From Kribbella sp. NBC_01245 (GTDB taxonomy: Bacteria > Actinomycetota > Actinomycetes > Propionibacteriales > Kribbellaceae): a DNA stretch of 64,000 nt. Under the pieces are notes generated by a model that saw only the letters and a list, made by a program, of their open reading frames with translations, did not search any database and had not been told where the DNA came from. The DNA lies in NCBI RefSeq assembly GCF_036226525.1, contig NZ_CP108487.1, positions 5,394,001-5,458,000 on the forward strand, in the 5' to 3' direction. This document shows, piece after piece, positions 1 through 8,273 of this stretch. A program made the position numbers and the translations under genes. Positions within the stretch are counted from its first letter, which is position 1. Every line of letters starts with the position of its first letter.

Positions 1-140
1 ACACGGCCGGTGGGCCCGGCGTCAATACCGACAAGCAGTGGACCGACACGATCGACGTGCTCAAGACGTACGCCGACTTGAAGAACCCGGCCGAGCCCGC
101 GAAGTACTGGGACGGCAAGTACGCCAAGGCGACTGGTTGA
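1..140 (+). CDS. ABC transporter substrate-binding protein, C-terminal end (partial)
   Basis: Only the last 45 codons are inside the window, in the frame that starts at base 3 and stops with TGA at 138-140. The tail contains DTIDVLKTYADLKNP and then AKYWDGKYA. Such an endpoint is typical of NMT1/SsuA-type periplasmic binding proteins that feed nitrate/sulfonate/taurine-type ABC importers. The stop overlaps the ATPase start (TGATG), so the two are translationally coupled. The ligand cannot be told from this fragment. The role rests on the tail and on the adjacent ATPase. Confidence 0.6.
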   Translation, partial: TAGGPGVNTDKQWTDTIDVLKTYADLKNPAEPAKYWDGKYAKATG

Positions 141-913
141 TGTCGACCATTGAGCTGCGGGATCTGACCTGCCACTTCGCGAGCAAACGCTCCAGCACCA
201 CGGCGCTGGAGAACGTCTCGCTGTCGATCGAGAAGGGCGAGTTCGTCACGATCGTCGGCCCTTCCGGCTGTGGCAAGTCGACCCTGCTGAAGATCATCGC
301 CGGCCTGGTCAAACCGAGTAGTGGCTCCGTGCAACTACTCGGCAAGCCGGTGACCGCGCCGCAGCGGGAGGTCGGTTTCGCCTTCCAGCGTTCGGCTTTG
401 CTCGAGTGGCGAGGCGCCCGGAAGAACATCCTCTTGCAGGCCGAGATGCGCGGGCTCGACAAGTCGTACGCCGAGAAGCGGGCGGATTACCTGATCGAGA
501 TGACGGGTCTGACCGGTTTCGAGAAGGCCTTGCCGCATGAACTCTCGGGTGGCATGCAGCAGCGCGTCGCGTTGTGCCGCGCGTTGCTGCACGAGCCGCC
601 TGTGCTCCTGATGGACGAGCCGTTCGGCGCGCTCGACGCGCTGACCCGGGAAACCCTCAACGTCGAGATGAACCGGATCTGGCGCGAGACCGGCGTGACC
701 GTCGTTCTCGTCACGCACTCGATCGCGGAAGCCGTCTACCTCGGCAACCGGATCGAGGTGATGAGCCCGCGACCGGGCCGCATCGTCAAGACCCTGCCCG
801 TCGACCTGCCCGACCACCGCCAGTACGGCGAAACGGTCGGCACTCCCATCTTCAAAGACCTCGCGAGCGAAATTCGCAACTTACTGGGTGCCACAGGTGC
901 CGCCCATGACTGA
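140..913 (+). CDS. ABC transporter ATP-binding protein (nitrate/sulfonate/taurine-type)
   Basis: This 257-residue cytoplasmic ATPase drives import of the ligand caught by the upstream binding protein. All motifs are intact: Walker A GPSGCGKST (40-48), Q-loop FAFQRSALLEW, signature LSGGMQQR (about 135-142), Walker B VLLMDEPFGALD (about 155) and switch histidine VTHSIAEA. The closing stretch, IEVMSPRPGRIV, is characteristic of SsuB/TauB-like ATPases. The ATG at 140 overlaps the previous stop; an in-frame ORF reaching back to 38 overlaps the binding-protein gene and is not used. The next gene starts 8 nt before this one ends. The permease must lie upstream of the window. Substrate unknown. Confidence 0.9.
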   Translation: MSTIELRDLTCHFASKRSSTTALENVSLSIEKGEFVTIVGPSGCGKSTLLKIIAGLVKPSSGSVQLLGKPVTAPQREVGFAFQRSALLEWRGARKNILLQAEMRGLDKSYAEKRADYLIEMTGLTGFEKALPHELSGGMQQRVALCRALLHEPPVLLMDEPFGALDALTRETLNVEMNRIWRETGVTVVLVTHSIAEAVYLGNRIEVMSPRPGRIVKTLPVDLPDHRQYGETVGTPIFKDLASEIRNLLGATGAAHD

Positions 914-2096
914 GAAAGGCTCTAACAAAGTGAACGAACGACGCATTGGCATCGTGATGAACGGTGTCACCGGGCGGATGGGTCTGCGGCAGCACCTGGA
1001 ACGATCGATCGTCGCCATTCGCGAGCAGGGTGGCATTCTCGCGGCCGATGGCAAGACGGTGATCATGCCCGAACCGATCCTGGTCGGGCGCAACGAGGAC
1101 AAGCTGCGCCGGATCGCCGACAAGTACAACCTCACCCGCTGGACGACGAACCTGTCCGAGGCGCTGGCCGAGCCGGACGTCGAGATCTACTTCGACTCCC
1201 AGCTCACGCAGCTCCGCGAGAAGGGTGTGCGGGCCGCCGTCGAGGCCGGCAAGGCGATCTACTGCGAGAAGCCGATCGCGGAAGGCCTGGACGCGGCCGT
1301 CGAGCTGGCCCGGCTGGTTCGCGATTCCGGGCTGAAGAACGGCGTGGTCCAGGACAAGCTCTCGCTGCCGGGTCTGCGCAAGCTCAAGCGGCTGGTCGAT
1401 GGCGGCTTCTTCGGCCAGATCCTCTCGGTCCGCGGCGAATTCGGCTACTGGGTCTTCGAGGGTGACTGGCAGGAGGCGCAGCGGCCCGCCTGGAACTACA
1501 AGCAGGAAGAGGGCGGCGGCATCGTCGTCGACATGTTCTGCCACTGGCGCTACGTGCTCGACCAGATCTTCGCGCCGGTCAAGTCCGTCTACTGCCAGGG
1601 CGCCACGCACATCCCCGTCCGGTACGACGAGCAGGGCAACCGGTACGACGCCACCGCGGAGGACGCGGCGTACGGCATCTTCGAGCTCGAAGGCGGCATC
1701 GTCGCCCAGCTCAACTCGTCCTGGACCACCCGGGTCTTCCGCGATGAGCTGGTCGAATTCCAGGTCGACGGCACCGAGGGAAGCGCCGTCGCGGGCCTGC
1801 GCAACTGCCGCGCCCAGCATCGCTCGGCCACGCCGAAGCCGGTCTGGAACCCGGATCTGCCCGTCACCGAGCCGTTCCGCGACCAGTGGCTGGATGTGCC
1901 GGACAACGAGGTGTTCGACAACGGGTTCAAGGTTCAGTGGGAGATGTTCCTGCGGCACATCGTGGATGACGCGCCGTTCACGTGGGACTTCGTCGAGGGC
2001 GCGAAGGGTGTGCAGCTGGCGGAGCTCGGGCTGCAGTCGTGGCGCGAGGGCCGCAAGCTCGACGTACCGGCGCTCGAGATCGGTGGTGTGGCGTGA
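906..2096 (+). CDS. Gfo/Idh/MocA family oxidoreductase
   Basis: NAD(P)-dependent dehydrogenase of the sugar/inositol type. An N-terminal Rossmann fold begins RIGIVMNGVTGRMG, followed by the family motif YCEKPIAEGLDAAVEL with its conserved EKP lysine near residue 125 and a C-terminal alpha/beta domain. ATG 906 is preceded by AGGTG six nt upstream. GTG 930, with GAAAGG ten nt upstream, is a plausible alternative that starts right at the fold. It lies in a tightly coupled operon with a DUF993 protein and a sugar phosphate isomerase-like protein, so it probably oxidises an unusual sugar or polyol. The variant nucleotide-binding loop (GVTGRMG) recalls dihydrodipicolinate reductase. Exact substrate not assignable. 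Confidence 0.88.
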   Translation: MTEKGSNKVNERRIGIVMNGVTGRMGLRQHLERSIVAIREQGGILAADGKTVIMPEPILVGRNEDKLRRIADKYNLTRWTTNLSEALAEPDVEIYFDSQLTQLREKGVRAAVEAGKAIYCEKPIAEGLDAAVELARLVRDSGLKNGVVQDKLSLPGLRKLKRLVDGGFFGQILSVRGEFGYWVFEGDWQEAQRPAWNYKQEEGGGIVVDMFCHWRYVLDQIFAPVKSVYCQGATHIPVRYDEQGNRYDATAEDAAYGIFELEGGIVAQLNSSWTTRVFRDELVEFQVDGTEGSAVAGLRNCRAQHRSATPKPVWNPDLPVTEPFRDQWLDVPDNEVFDNGFKVQWEMFLRHIVDDAPFTWDFVEGAKGVQLAELGLQSWREGRKLDVPALEIGGVA

Positions 2097-3247
2097 GCCT
2101 GGAGCTCAACCTGCCGACGCTGTCCGGTGGGTTGTCCAAGTATCAGCTGGTCTCTACAGCGCCATCGGTTGAGACTTATGAGCCGGCGCGGGAGCGGTTG
2201 GCCTTCGCGGCGGCTCACGTGGTCGCGGATCCGCTGGGTGACAACGCGCCGGGGGCGCCCGCGGTGGTGGACTGGGAGCACACGCTCGCGTTCCGGCGGC
2301 ACCTGTGGTCGCTCGGGTTGTCCGTGGCCGAGGCGATGGACACGGCCCAGCGCGGTATGGGTCTCGATTGGGCCGCTACGCAGGAGCTGATCCGCCGGTC
2401 AGCCGCCGAGGCGCCGGATGGACGGATCGCCGTCGGCGTCGGTACGGACCAGCTCGGGCCTGGCGTGCATACGTTGGACGCGGTCATCGCGGCGTACGAG
2501 GAGCAGCTCGCGCTCGCCGAGGAGGTCGGGGCACAGCCGATCCTGATGGCCAGTCGTGCGCTTTGCGCGGCCGCTGCGGGATCGCCCGACGACTATCGCA
2601 AGGTCTACGACCGGCTGCTCGGCCAGTCGAGTCGTCCGGTCATCCTGCACTGGCTCGGGTCGATGTTCGATCCGGCGCTGGAGGGCTACTGGGGGTCGGA
2701 CTCGCTCGACACGGCGGCGGACATCGTCGTCGATCTGATCAGCGACAACGCCTCGGCTGTGGACGGCATCAAGGTGTCGTTGCTCGACGCAAGCAAAGAA
2801 GTTGCTCTGCGCAAGCGTATTCCGGTCCGGCTGTACACGGGTGACGACTTCAACTATCCCGAGCTGATCAAGGGCGATGGCGAGTTGCACAGTGACGCGC
2901 TGCTCGGCATCTTTGCCGCGATCGCGCCAGCCGCGGCTGCCGCTCTGAAGGCGCTAGACGAGGGCGACTTGGCCACGTACAACGCGTTGTTCGCGCCGAC
3001 CGTGCCACTGTCGCGGCAGATCTTCGCGGCACCGACGCCGTACTACAAGACCGGAATCGCCTTCCTGGCCTGGCTGAACGGCCATCAGCCGGGCTTCGGC
3101 ATGGTCGGCGGCCTGCAGACCGGGCGGTCACTCCCGCACCTCGCGGAGACCTTCCGGCTCGCAGACCAGGCCGGCGTACTGACGAAACCCGAGCTGGCCG
3201 TGCACCGGTTCCGCCAGCTGCTCGTGGTCGGCGGGGTGGACGCGTGA
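2093..3247 (+). CDS. DUF993 / dihydrodipicolinate synthase-like protein
   Basis: This 384-residue protein belongs to the DUF993 group, which resembles TIM-barrel Schiff-base aldolases of the DHDPS/NAL type. Visible features are a GVGTDQLGPG segment, PVILHWLGSMFDPALEGYW, and a central VDGIKVSLLD whose lysine sits where class I aldolases carry the Schiff-base residue. GTG 2093 overlaps the previous stop (GTGA), and the next gene overlaps this one in the same way. DUF993 genes commonly accompany Gfo/Idh and AP-endonuclease-2-type isomerase genes, as here, which suggests retro-aldol cleavage of an oxidised sugar intermediate. That role is inferred from context; I know of no demonstrated reaction. 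Confidence 0.8.
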   Translation: MSLELNLPTLSGGLSKYQLVSTAPSVETYEPARERLAFAAAHVVADPLGDNAPGAPAVVDWEHTLAFRRHLWSLGLSVAEAMDTAQRGMGLDWAATQELIRRSAAEAPDGRIAVGVGTDQLGPGVHTLDAVIAAYEEQLALAEEVGAQPILMASRALCAAAAGSPDDYRKVYDRLLGQSSRPVILHWLGSMFDPALEGYWGSDSLDTAADIVVDLISDNASAVDGIKVSLLDASKEVALRKRIPVRLYTGDDFNYPELIKGDGELHSDALLGIFAAIAPAAAAALKALDEGDLATYNALFAPTVPLSRQIFAAPTPYYKTGIAFLAWLNGHQPGFGMVGGLQTGRSLPHLAETFRLADQAGVLTKPELAVHRFRQLLVVGGVDA

Positions 3248-4059
3248 ACCGCTACAGCCTGAACCAGGCCACCACCAAGTACTGGCCGTTGGACGACGTG
3301 GTCGCCGCGAGCGCGAAGGCTTCGCTGGACTGGATCGGGCTCTGGCGCGAACCGGTCCAGGAGTACGGCGTGGAGAAGGCGGCGGGCCTCGTCGCGGATG
3401 CCGGCCTGCGGGTCTCCTCGTTGTGCCGCGGCGGGTTCTTCACCGCGTCAACCGCCGCCGGGCGGGCAGCCGCCGTGGCCGACAATCGGCGTGCGCTCGA
3501 GGAATCGGCCGCCCTTGGTACGGACACGCTGGTGCTGGTGAGTGGCGGATTGCCCGAAGGCTCGCGTGATCTCGCAGGCGCCCGGGCGATGGTTCGCGAT
3601 GGCCTCGCCGAACTCGCGCCGTACGCCGGGGAGCTGGGGGTGCGGCTGGCGATCGAGCCGTTGCACCCGATGTTCTGCTCGGACCGGTGTGTGGTCTCGT
3701 CGCTTGGTGGCGCACTCGATATCGCGGAGCAGTTCCCGGCGTCGCAGGTCGGGGTGGTCGTCGACGCCTATCACGTCTGGTGGGACGCGGACGTGCTTCG
3801 CCAGATCGCTCGTGCGGGCTCGCGGATCTGCTCGTATCAGGTGTGCGACTGGATCGTGCCGCTGCCGTCCGACGTACTGCTCGGCCGCGGCATGATGGGC
3901 GACGGGTCGATCGACCTGCGTTCCTTGCGGACTGCGTGTGAGGCTGCCGGTTATACCGGGCCGATCGAGGTCGAGATCTTCAACGCCGATCTCTGGGCCC
4001 GGCCTGGCCAGGAGGTTTTCGACACCGCTCTCGCCGCGTATCGCGAACACGTTGCCTGA
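3244..4059 (+). CDS. Sugar phosphate isomerase/epimerase (AP endonuclease 2-type TIM barrel)
   Basis: A 271-residue single-domain TIM barrel of the xylose-isomerase-like superfamily. Metal-ligand positions can be recognised in LAIEPLHPMFCSDRCV (Glu and His), VGVVVDAYHVWWD (Asp and His) and the closing GPIEVEIFNADLW (Glu). It probably isomerises or epimerises a ketose-type intermediate made by the neighbouring Gfo/Idh dehydrogenase. The GTG start overlaps the DUF993 stop, and its own stop overlaps the permease ATG, so the whole set is one transcript. The substrate is unknown. Confidence 0.85.
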   Translation: MNRYSLNQATTKYWPLDDVVAASAKASLDWIGLWREPVQEYGVEKAAGLVADAGLRVSSLCRGGFFTASTAAGRAAAVADNRRALEESAALGTDTLVLVSGGLPEGSRDLAGARAMVRDGLAELAPYAGELGVRLAIEPLHPMFCSDRCVVSSLGGALDIAEQFPASQVGVVVDAYHVWWDADVLRQIARAGSRICSYQVCDWIVPLPSDVLLGRGMMGDGSIDLRSLRTACEAAGYTGPIEVEIFNADLWARPGQEVFDTALAAYREHVA

Positions 4060-5225
4060 TGCAACAACCGTCCAGGCGCTGGTGGCATACGGCCGGCGCC
4101 TGGCTTGGCATCGGTACGGCGCCAGGCGCGCTGGTCCTCGGTAGTAGCGCGGCCGCTCTCGCGGATGGGCCGGTGCCGCTCGTCGTACTGCTCCTGGCTG
4201 GTCTGGTGATGGCGTTCCTGCTGGTCATCCAGGGCCACCTCGGGCTGGCACCGCCGTACGGCTCGGGTCGTCGGCTGGCCGAGGTGCTGCCGGACTACCT
4301 GCCGTCGGCGACTCGCACGGTCTTCGGTTGGCTGCTCGCGATCTCGATGGTGGGGTGGACGGGCTTCAACGTCGGCCTTGGTGGTGCGGCGCTCGCCCAG
4401 TTGCTCGGACTACCTGCGTGGACGGGCGCCGTACTGCTGGGTGGCGCGGTGTTGCCGGTCGCGTTGACCGGTCGCTGGAATTTGTTGGCCGTGGCAACTA
4501 CCGTCAGCGCGTTGCTCCTTGTATTGCTGGTGGTCACTACCGCCGATACGTCGACCGCGCCGATAACGCTTGCCCCCGGCAACCTCTCGCTGCTCTTTGC
4601 GGCCACGGCGCCGTTCATCGGGTACGTCTCGGTCTTCGCGGTTCGCGCGCCGGACTTCACAGCCGGGCTGCGAAATCGTTTCGATCTCGCGATGTGCGTG
4701 CTGCTGTTGGTGTTGCCCAGCTTGCTGGTCGCGACGGCCGGTGCGTTGCTGTGGCGATCGACCGGCTCGACCGATCTCGTGGCCGAACTCGCGCACTCCC
4801 AGGTCGGCACGATTCTGCTTGCCGTGTCAGTGATCGCGCCAACGCTGGCGGCGTACCACTCGGGCGGTCTGGCCCTCGCGGGCGTGACGCGACTCGGAAT
4901 GCATCGAGCGCTTGTTTTGATCGCGACCGTCGGGATAGCCCTTGCCGCGTTGGGGTTTCACCGTTATCTCGTCTCCTGGCTGGTCATGCTCGCGGCGACG
5001 ATGCCGCCGTTGGCCGTCGCGATGGGCGTCGAAGGCTGGCGTCGCCGGCGCGGCCGGGAAGCGCGCCTCGTACCGGCGTGGAGCTGGATGCCCGCGTCCG
5101 TACTCGCGCTCGGATTGACCATGGTCGGCGTACCGGCCGCAGTGATGGCCGGACTCGCCGCGGCCCTGATTCTCGCCATGATCCGAGGGCGGCGCACTCG
5201 GGTACCCGAAGCGTCACTACGATGA
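4059..5225 (+). CDS. NCS1/cytosine permease-like integral membrane transporter
   Basis: A 388-residue, very hydrophobic protein with about ten predicted membrane spans, starting at an ATGA overlap with the isomerase gene. The layout (early GIGTAPGALVLGSSAA, a TRTVFGWLLAISMVGWTGFNVGLGG span, and a late LAAYHSGGLALAGV helix) resembles the nucleobase:cation symporter-1/cytosine permease group, although it is shorter than most NCS1 proteins (about 420-480 residues). It ends the operon. A secondary carrier together with an ABC importer suggests either two forms of one substrate or export of a by-product. Family call moderate, substrate unknown. Confidence 0.6.
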   Translation: MQQPSRRWWHTAGAWLGIGTAPGALVLGSSAAALADGPVPLVVLLLAGLVMAFLLVIQGHLGLAPPYGSGRRLAEVLPDYLPSATRTVFGWLLAISMVGWTGFNVGLGGAALAQLLGLPAWTGAVLLGGAVLPVALTGRWNLLAVATTVSALLLVLLVVTTADTSTAPITLAPGNLSLLFAATAPFIGYVSVFAVRAPDFTAGLRNRFDLAMCVLLLVLPSLLVATAGALLWRSTGSTDLVAELAHSQVGTILLAVSVIAPTLAAYHSGGLALAGVTRLGMHRALVLIATVGIALAALGFHRYLVSWLVMLAATMPPLAVAMGVEGWRRRRGREARLVPAWSWMPASVLALGLTMVGVPAAVMAGLAAALILAMIRGRRTRVPEASLR

Positions 5226-5429
5226 GCGATGAGATGCGCACGCATCGTCAGAAGAGCTCGCGGATGTGACCCAGTGAATGCGACTGGATACTGTCTGCGT
5301 CTCAGAGACCGGACTAGACCCGCGGGACACCACTGTTCTACTGGCCTGATCTGTCACTCTGTATAAGGGGCCTAGACCACGGCAGGGCCCCGTGAGGCCG
5401 CCGAGTTGCCGTGACGCCGGAGATCCATC

Positions 5430-6878
5430 GTGCAGAACGAGCCCACCGTACGAATGACGGCAGTTCGCCGTCTGTACGAGGTGAGCGCCCGAATGGGTGC
5501 GGGGCGCAGCCTGTCCGAAACCCTGCAGGCCGTCGTCGACGGTGTGGTGGACGGCCTCGGCTTCGGGATCGCCGTTCTGAACCTGCGTCAGGCCGACGGC
5601 AAGTTCGAGGTGATCGCGGTCGCCGGTTCGCCGGATGCCCGCGAGGCGTTGCTCGGCACGATCAGCGCGGCCGACATCTTCGACGCCGAGTTCGCGATCG
5701 CCGACTCCTGGGGCGCGCTGCGGTTCGTGCCGCATGAGCGACTGCCCGAGGGCGAGGTGGTCGGCTGGGTGCCCGAGATCCCCGTCTCCGAGGACCCGGA
5801 CGCGTGGCATCCGCTGGACGCGTTGTTCGCGCCGCTGAAGTCGCCGAGTGGTGAGCTCGTCGGCATGCTCTCGGTCGACCTGCCCGAGGACCAGCGCCGC
5901 CCCGGCCAGATCCATCGCGAGCTGCTGGAGATCTTCGCGACCCAAGCCGGTCTCGCCATCGACAAGGCCCGGCTGACCGACCAACTGCTCGCGGAGAAGG
6001 TCCGGCTCGAGGCCAGCGAAACGACGTTCCGGCTGGTCTTCCAGGGCGCGGGCAACGGGATGGCGACGATCGCGTTCGACCCGCCCGACCCCGGCCGGGT
6101 GCTGCGGGTGAACGAGGCGTTCTGCCGGATCACCGGCTACGCACCGGATCAGCTGATCGGGACCAGCTTCCCGAGTTACCTCGACGACGAGGACTTCGGT
6201 CAGACCCAGCGGGAGATCGAGGAACTGACGCAGACCGGCAACGAGCCGTACCGGTTCGAGCGGCGGTTCCTGCGCGCGGACGGCCGGGCGATCTGGCTGG
6301 CCGGCACCGCGTCGATCGTTGACCAAGGCAAGGACCAGCCGCGGTTCATCCTGGTCCAGGTCGACGACGTCACCGCGCGCAAGGACGCCGAGCGCGAGCT
6401 CGAGCACAACGCCGCGCACGACCCGCTGACCGGACTGCCGAACCGCCGGCTGCTCCGGCACCGCTTCAACGCGGCCTTGCAACGCTGCCGCCAAACCGGC
6501 TCGCGTGGCGCCGTACTCTTCTGCGATCTCGACCACTTCAAGGACGTCAACGACCGGTACGGGCACGAGACCGGCGACCGGGCGCTGCGCGAGATCGCGG
6601 ATCGCCTGCTGGCCCAGGTCCGGCATGGGGACACGGTGGCGCGGCTCGGTGGTGACGAGTTCGCGATCCTCGCCGAGGACATCTCGGGCGACGCGCTGGA
6701 CCTGCTGGTCGAAAGGCTGGACGAGGCCATCGCGTCGCCGCTGACCGACATCGACGTGCCGGTCACGGCCAGCATCGGGACGGGGATCGTCAGCCCGTAC
6801 GTCACGGACCTGGACGAGCTGTTGCGTACGGCGGATGACGCGATGTACCAGGCGAAACGCCGCAAAGCCCGCCGCTAG
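5430..6878 (+). CDS. GAF-PAS-GGDEF diguanylate cyclase
   Basis: A 482-residue cytoplasmic signalling protein predicted to make cyclic di-GMP. The order is GAF-like sensor (about 10-175), a linker helix rich in charged residues, PAS (about 195-315, NEAFCRITGYAPDQLIG) and GGDEF (about 325-480). The catalytic motif RLGGDEFAIL is intact, and RHGD lies exactly five residues before GGDEF, which is the RxxD inhibitory I-site for product feedback. No EAL domain is present. The GTG start is chosen because GGAG stands 7 nt upstream (5419-5422). It is monocistronic; a TATAAG hexamer at 5362 may be its -10 box. Confidence 0.93.
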   Translation: MQNEPTVRMTAVRRLYEVSARMGAGRSLSETLQAVVDGVVDGLGFGIAVLNLRQADGKFEVIAVAGSPDAREALLGTISAADIFDAEFAIADSWGALRFVPHERLPEGEVVGWVPEIPVSEDPDAWHPLDALFAPLKSPSGELVGMLSVDLPEDQRRPGQIHRELLEIFATQAGLAIDKARLTDQLLAEKVRLEASETTFRLVFQGAGNGMATIAFDPPDPGRVLRVNEAFCRITGYAPDQLIGTSFPSYLDDEDFGQTQREIEELTQTGNEPYRFERRFLRADGRAIWLAGTASIVDQGKDQPRFILVQVDDVTARKDAERELEHNAAHDPLTGLPNRRLLRHRFNAALQRCRQTGSRGAVLFCDLDHFKDVNDRYGHETGDRALREIADRLLAQVRHGDTVARLGGDEFAILAEDISGDALDLLVERLDEAIASPLTDIDVPVTASIGTGIVSPYVTDLDELLRTADDAMYQAKRRKARR

Positions 6879-6881
6879 CTC

Positions 6882-6938
6882 TTCCGCGGTTACTTGTCGC
6901 GTACTTCCGCGGTTACTTTGTCGCGGTTACTTGTCGCG
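6882..6938. repeat. Short direct repeats at the 3' end of the PH-domain gene
   Basis: Two copies of TTCCGCGGTTACTT(T)GTCGCG followed by a third partial copy GGTTACTTGTCGCG lie in tandem. The third copy encodes the last residues and stop of the minus-strand PH-domain gene (RDK-stop), and the others would each restore the same ending. It looks like local slippage duplication of the gene end. Confidence 0.7.
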
Positions 6939-7391
6939 AGTACGGCGGAGGGGCCGGCGGGGCTGGGCGCTGCCTTGGGAAGGCGGGCCCCATTCCTGCA
7001 ACTGCTCGACTATGTGCTGGTTGTGCTTGATCACGTTCTTGAAGAACGGCGCCGACTCCTCGCGCGCGAACGCGATGATCGGCATCCAGTGCTTGCGCCC
7101 GTTGTCCGCCTTCCACACGATGCCGGGCAGATCGGTGATCGAGTCGATCCGGTCCCGCTCGATCCGCTGCGTCCGGAACAACCCGCGCACCTCGATCGCG
7201 TCATCGTCCACCCGCGCCCCCAGGTGATACCCCCGGAACGCGAGCCAACCGCCGCCCCCCAGCGCGACCACCGCCACGACGATCGCGAACACACCACGAT
7301 CGGTCAGCCCATAGATCACCCCGAGTACGGCGATCGCGAGCCCCGGCAAGAGGTTGACGATCCGCGAGACGATCAGCGGCCGGAAGTCCAT
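6927..7391 (-). CDS. Membrane-anchored PH-domain (bPH-type) protein
   Basis: A 154-residue protein. Two membrane helices (about 8-28 and 33-52, LLPGLAIAVLGVIYGL and VFAIVVAVVALGGGGWLAF) precede a bacterial PH-like beta domain (about 55-125: VDDDAIEVRGLFRTQRIERDRIDSI). The C-terminal tail is rich in Arg, Gln and Pro. The function of such small PH proteins is not established; they are usually thought to act at the membrane. A paralogue of similar architecture is at 48444. A family-1 hairpin lies about 50 bp upstream of the start. Confidence 0.7.
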   Translation of the reverse strand: MDFRPLIVSRIVNLLPGLAIAVLGVIYGLTDRGVFAIVVAVVALGGGGWLAFRGYHLGARVDDDAIEVRGLFRTQRIERDRIDSITDLPGIVWKADNGRKHWMPIIAFAREESAPFFKNVIKHNQHIVEQLQEWGPPSQGSAQPRRPLRRTRDK

Positions 7392-7439
7392 GCGGTCATC
7401 CTCTCACCCTCCGTACCCGCCCAAGTCGTGCCGCCGTCT

Positions 7440-7539
7440 CCCTTTGCATTCATTCGTCGGAATCCGCCCTCACAGCTCAGCGGACCAGCACAAGGCAGGC
7501 GACGGCTGAGGGCGGATTCCGACGAATGAATGCAAAGGG
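7440..7539. repeat. Family-1 long inverted repeat, copy A
   Basis: Perfect 33-bp arms at 7440-7472 and 7507-7539 enclose a 34-nt loop. The conserved arm core is CATTCGTCGGAATCCGCC. Two further copies occur at 54865 and 59035. Where the copies differ (GCA here, GCG or TCG in the others), the opposite arm carries the matching change, so pairing is preserved. No T-tract follows, so it is not a classic intrinsic terminator. It lies between two minus-strand genes. Confidence 0.9.
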
Positions 7540-7559
7540 CGGTAGGCCCCCGCCCTTTG

Positions 7560-7610
7560 GTCACAAGGGACCGATGATGCGCGACACGCCGTGTCACAAG
7601 GGCCCGATGA
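7560..7610. repeat. Direct repeat GTCACAAGGGMCCGATGA (two copies)
   Basis: Near-identical 18-mers at 7560-7577 and 7593-7610 differ at one base and are spaced 33 bp apart. Immediately before them AAAGGGCGG/CCGCCCTTT (7535-7559) forms a short hairpin. The block lies between the family-1 hairpin and the 3' end of the acetyltransferase gene. Function unknown. Confidence 0.6.
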
Positions 7611-7652
7611 ACGGGATACAACGAGCCGGCGGGCGTGGCGAAAGGGGAGGGG

Positions 7653-8150
7653 CTAGCGGGTGGGGGATGTGGCGGCTAGGGCTTGGAGGGGTGCGGCGGT
7701 TAGGCGGTAGGTGAACCAGTCGGATTGGGGTTCGGCTTTGAGGGAGTTGTAGAAGTCGATGGCGGGCTGGTTCCAGTCGAGGACGGCCCATTCGAGGCGT
7801 TCGTAGCCGTTGCGGACGCATTCGCGGGCGAGTTCGGCGAGCAGGGCTTTGCCGAGGCCGGAGCCGCGTTGGGCCGGCTGGACGTAGAGGTCTTCGAGGT
7901 AGATGCCGTGTACGCCGCGCCAGGTCGAGAAGCTCAGGAACCAGACGGCCGAACCCACCACCACACCGTCCACCTCGGCGACATGGGCGAAAACCGCGGG
8001 CTTCTCGGCGAACAGCGCGGCGGTCAGCTGGTCGGCGGTGAGGTGGCATTCGTCGGGGGCGCGTTCGTAGGCGGCGAGTTCGTGGGCCAGGCCGACGAGG
8101 GCGGGGACGTCGGCGGGAACGGCTCGGCGGATGATCGCGGTGGAGGCCAT
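7653..8150 (-). CDS. GNAT family N-acetyltransferase
   Basis: A 165-residue single-domain GNAT protein. It starts IIRRAVPADVPALVGLAHELA, has the beta-4 segment GIYLEDLYVQP followed by the acetyl-CoA pyrophosphate loop QRGSGLGKALL (Q/RxxGxG/A), and ends with a DWNQPAIDFYNSLKAEP motif. This resembles the diamine/spermidine acetyltransferase-like subgroup. ATG 8150 is preceded by a coding-like extension up to 8195 with a poorer start. It is divergent from the aldo/keto reductase at 8274. Acceptor substrate not predictable. Confidence 0.85.
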   Translation of the reverse strand: MASTAIIRRAVPADVPALVGLAHELAAYERAPDECHLTADQLTAALFAEKPAVFAHVAEVDGVVVGSAVWFLSFSTWRGVHGIYLEDLYVQPAQRGSGLGKALLAELARECVRNGYERLEWAVLDWNQPAIDFYNSLKAEPQSDWFTYRLTAAPLQALAATSPTR

Positions 8151-8273
8151 ACGCCAAATCCTGCCGTACGCCGCCGCGAGGGCGACCACGTGCATTCATT
8201 CAGAAGTTGGGGTGCTGGGGTTGAGAGATTTTTACTGTTGGAAAACTTAGTTGGGGGCAGGCAGGTTGGGGAT

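Noticed and set aside
5233..5246. GATGCG-CA-CGCATC palindrome after the permease gene
   Set aside because: Only 6-bp arms, no T-tract and no repeat elsewhere; too weak to call a terminator or operator.
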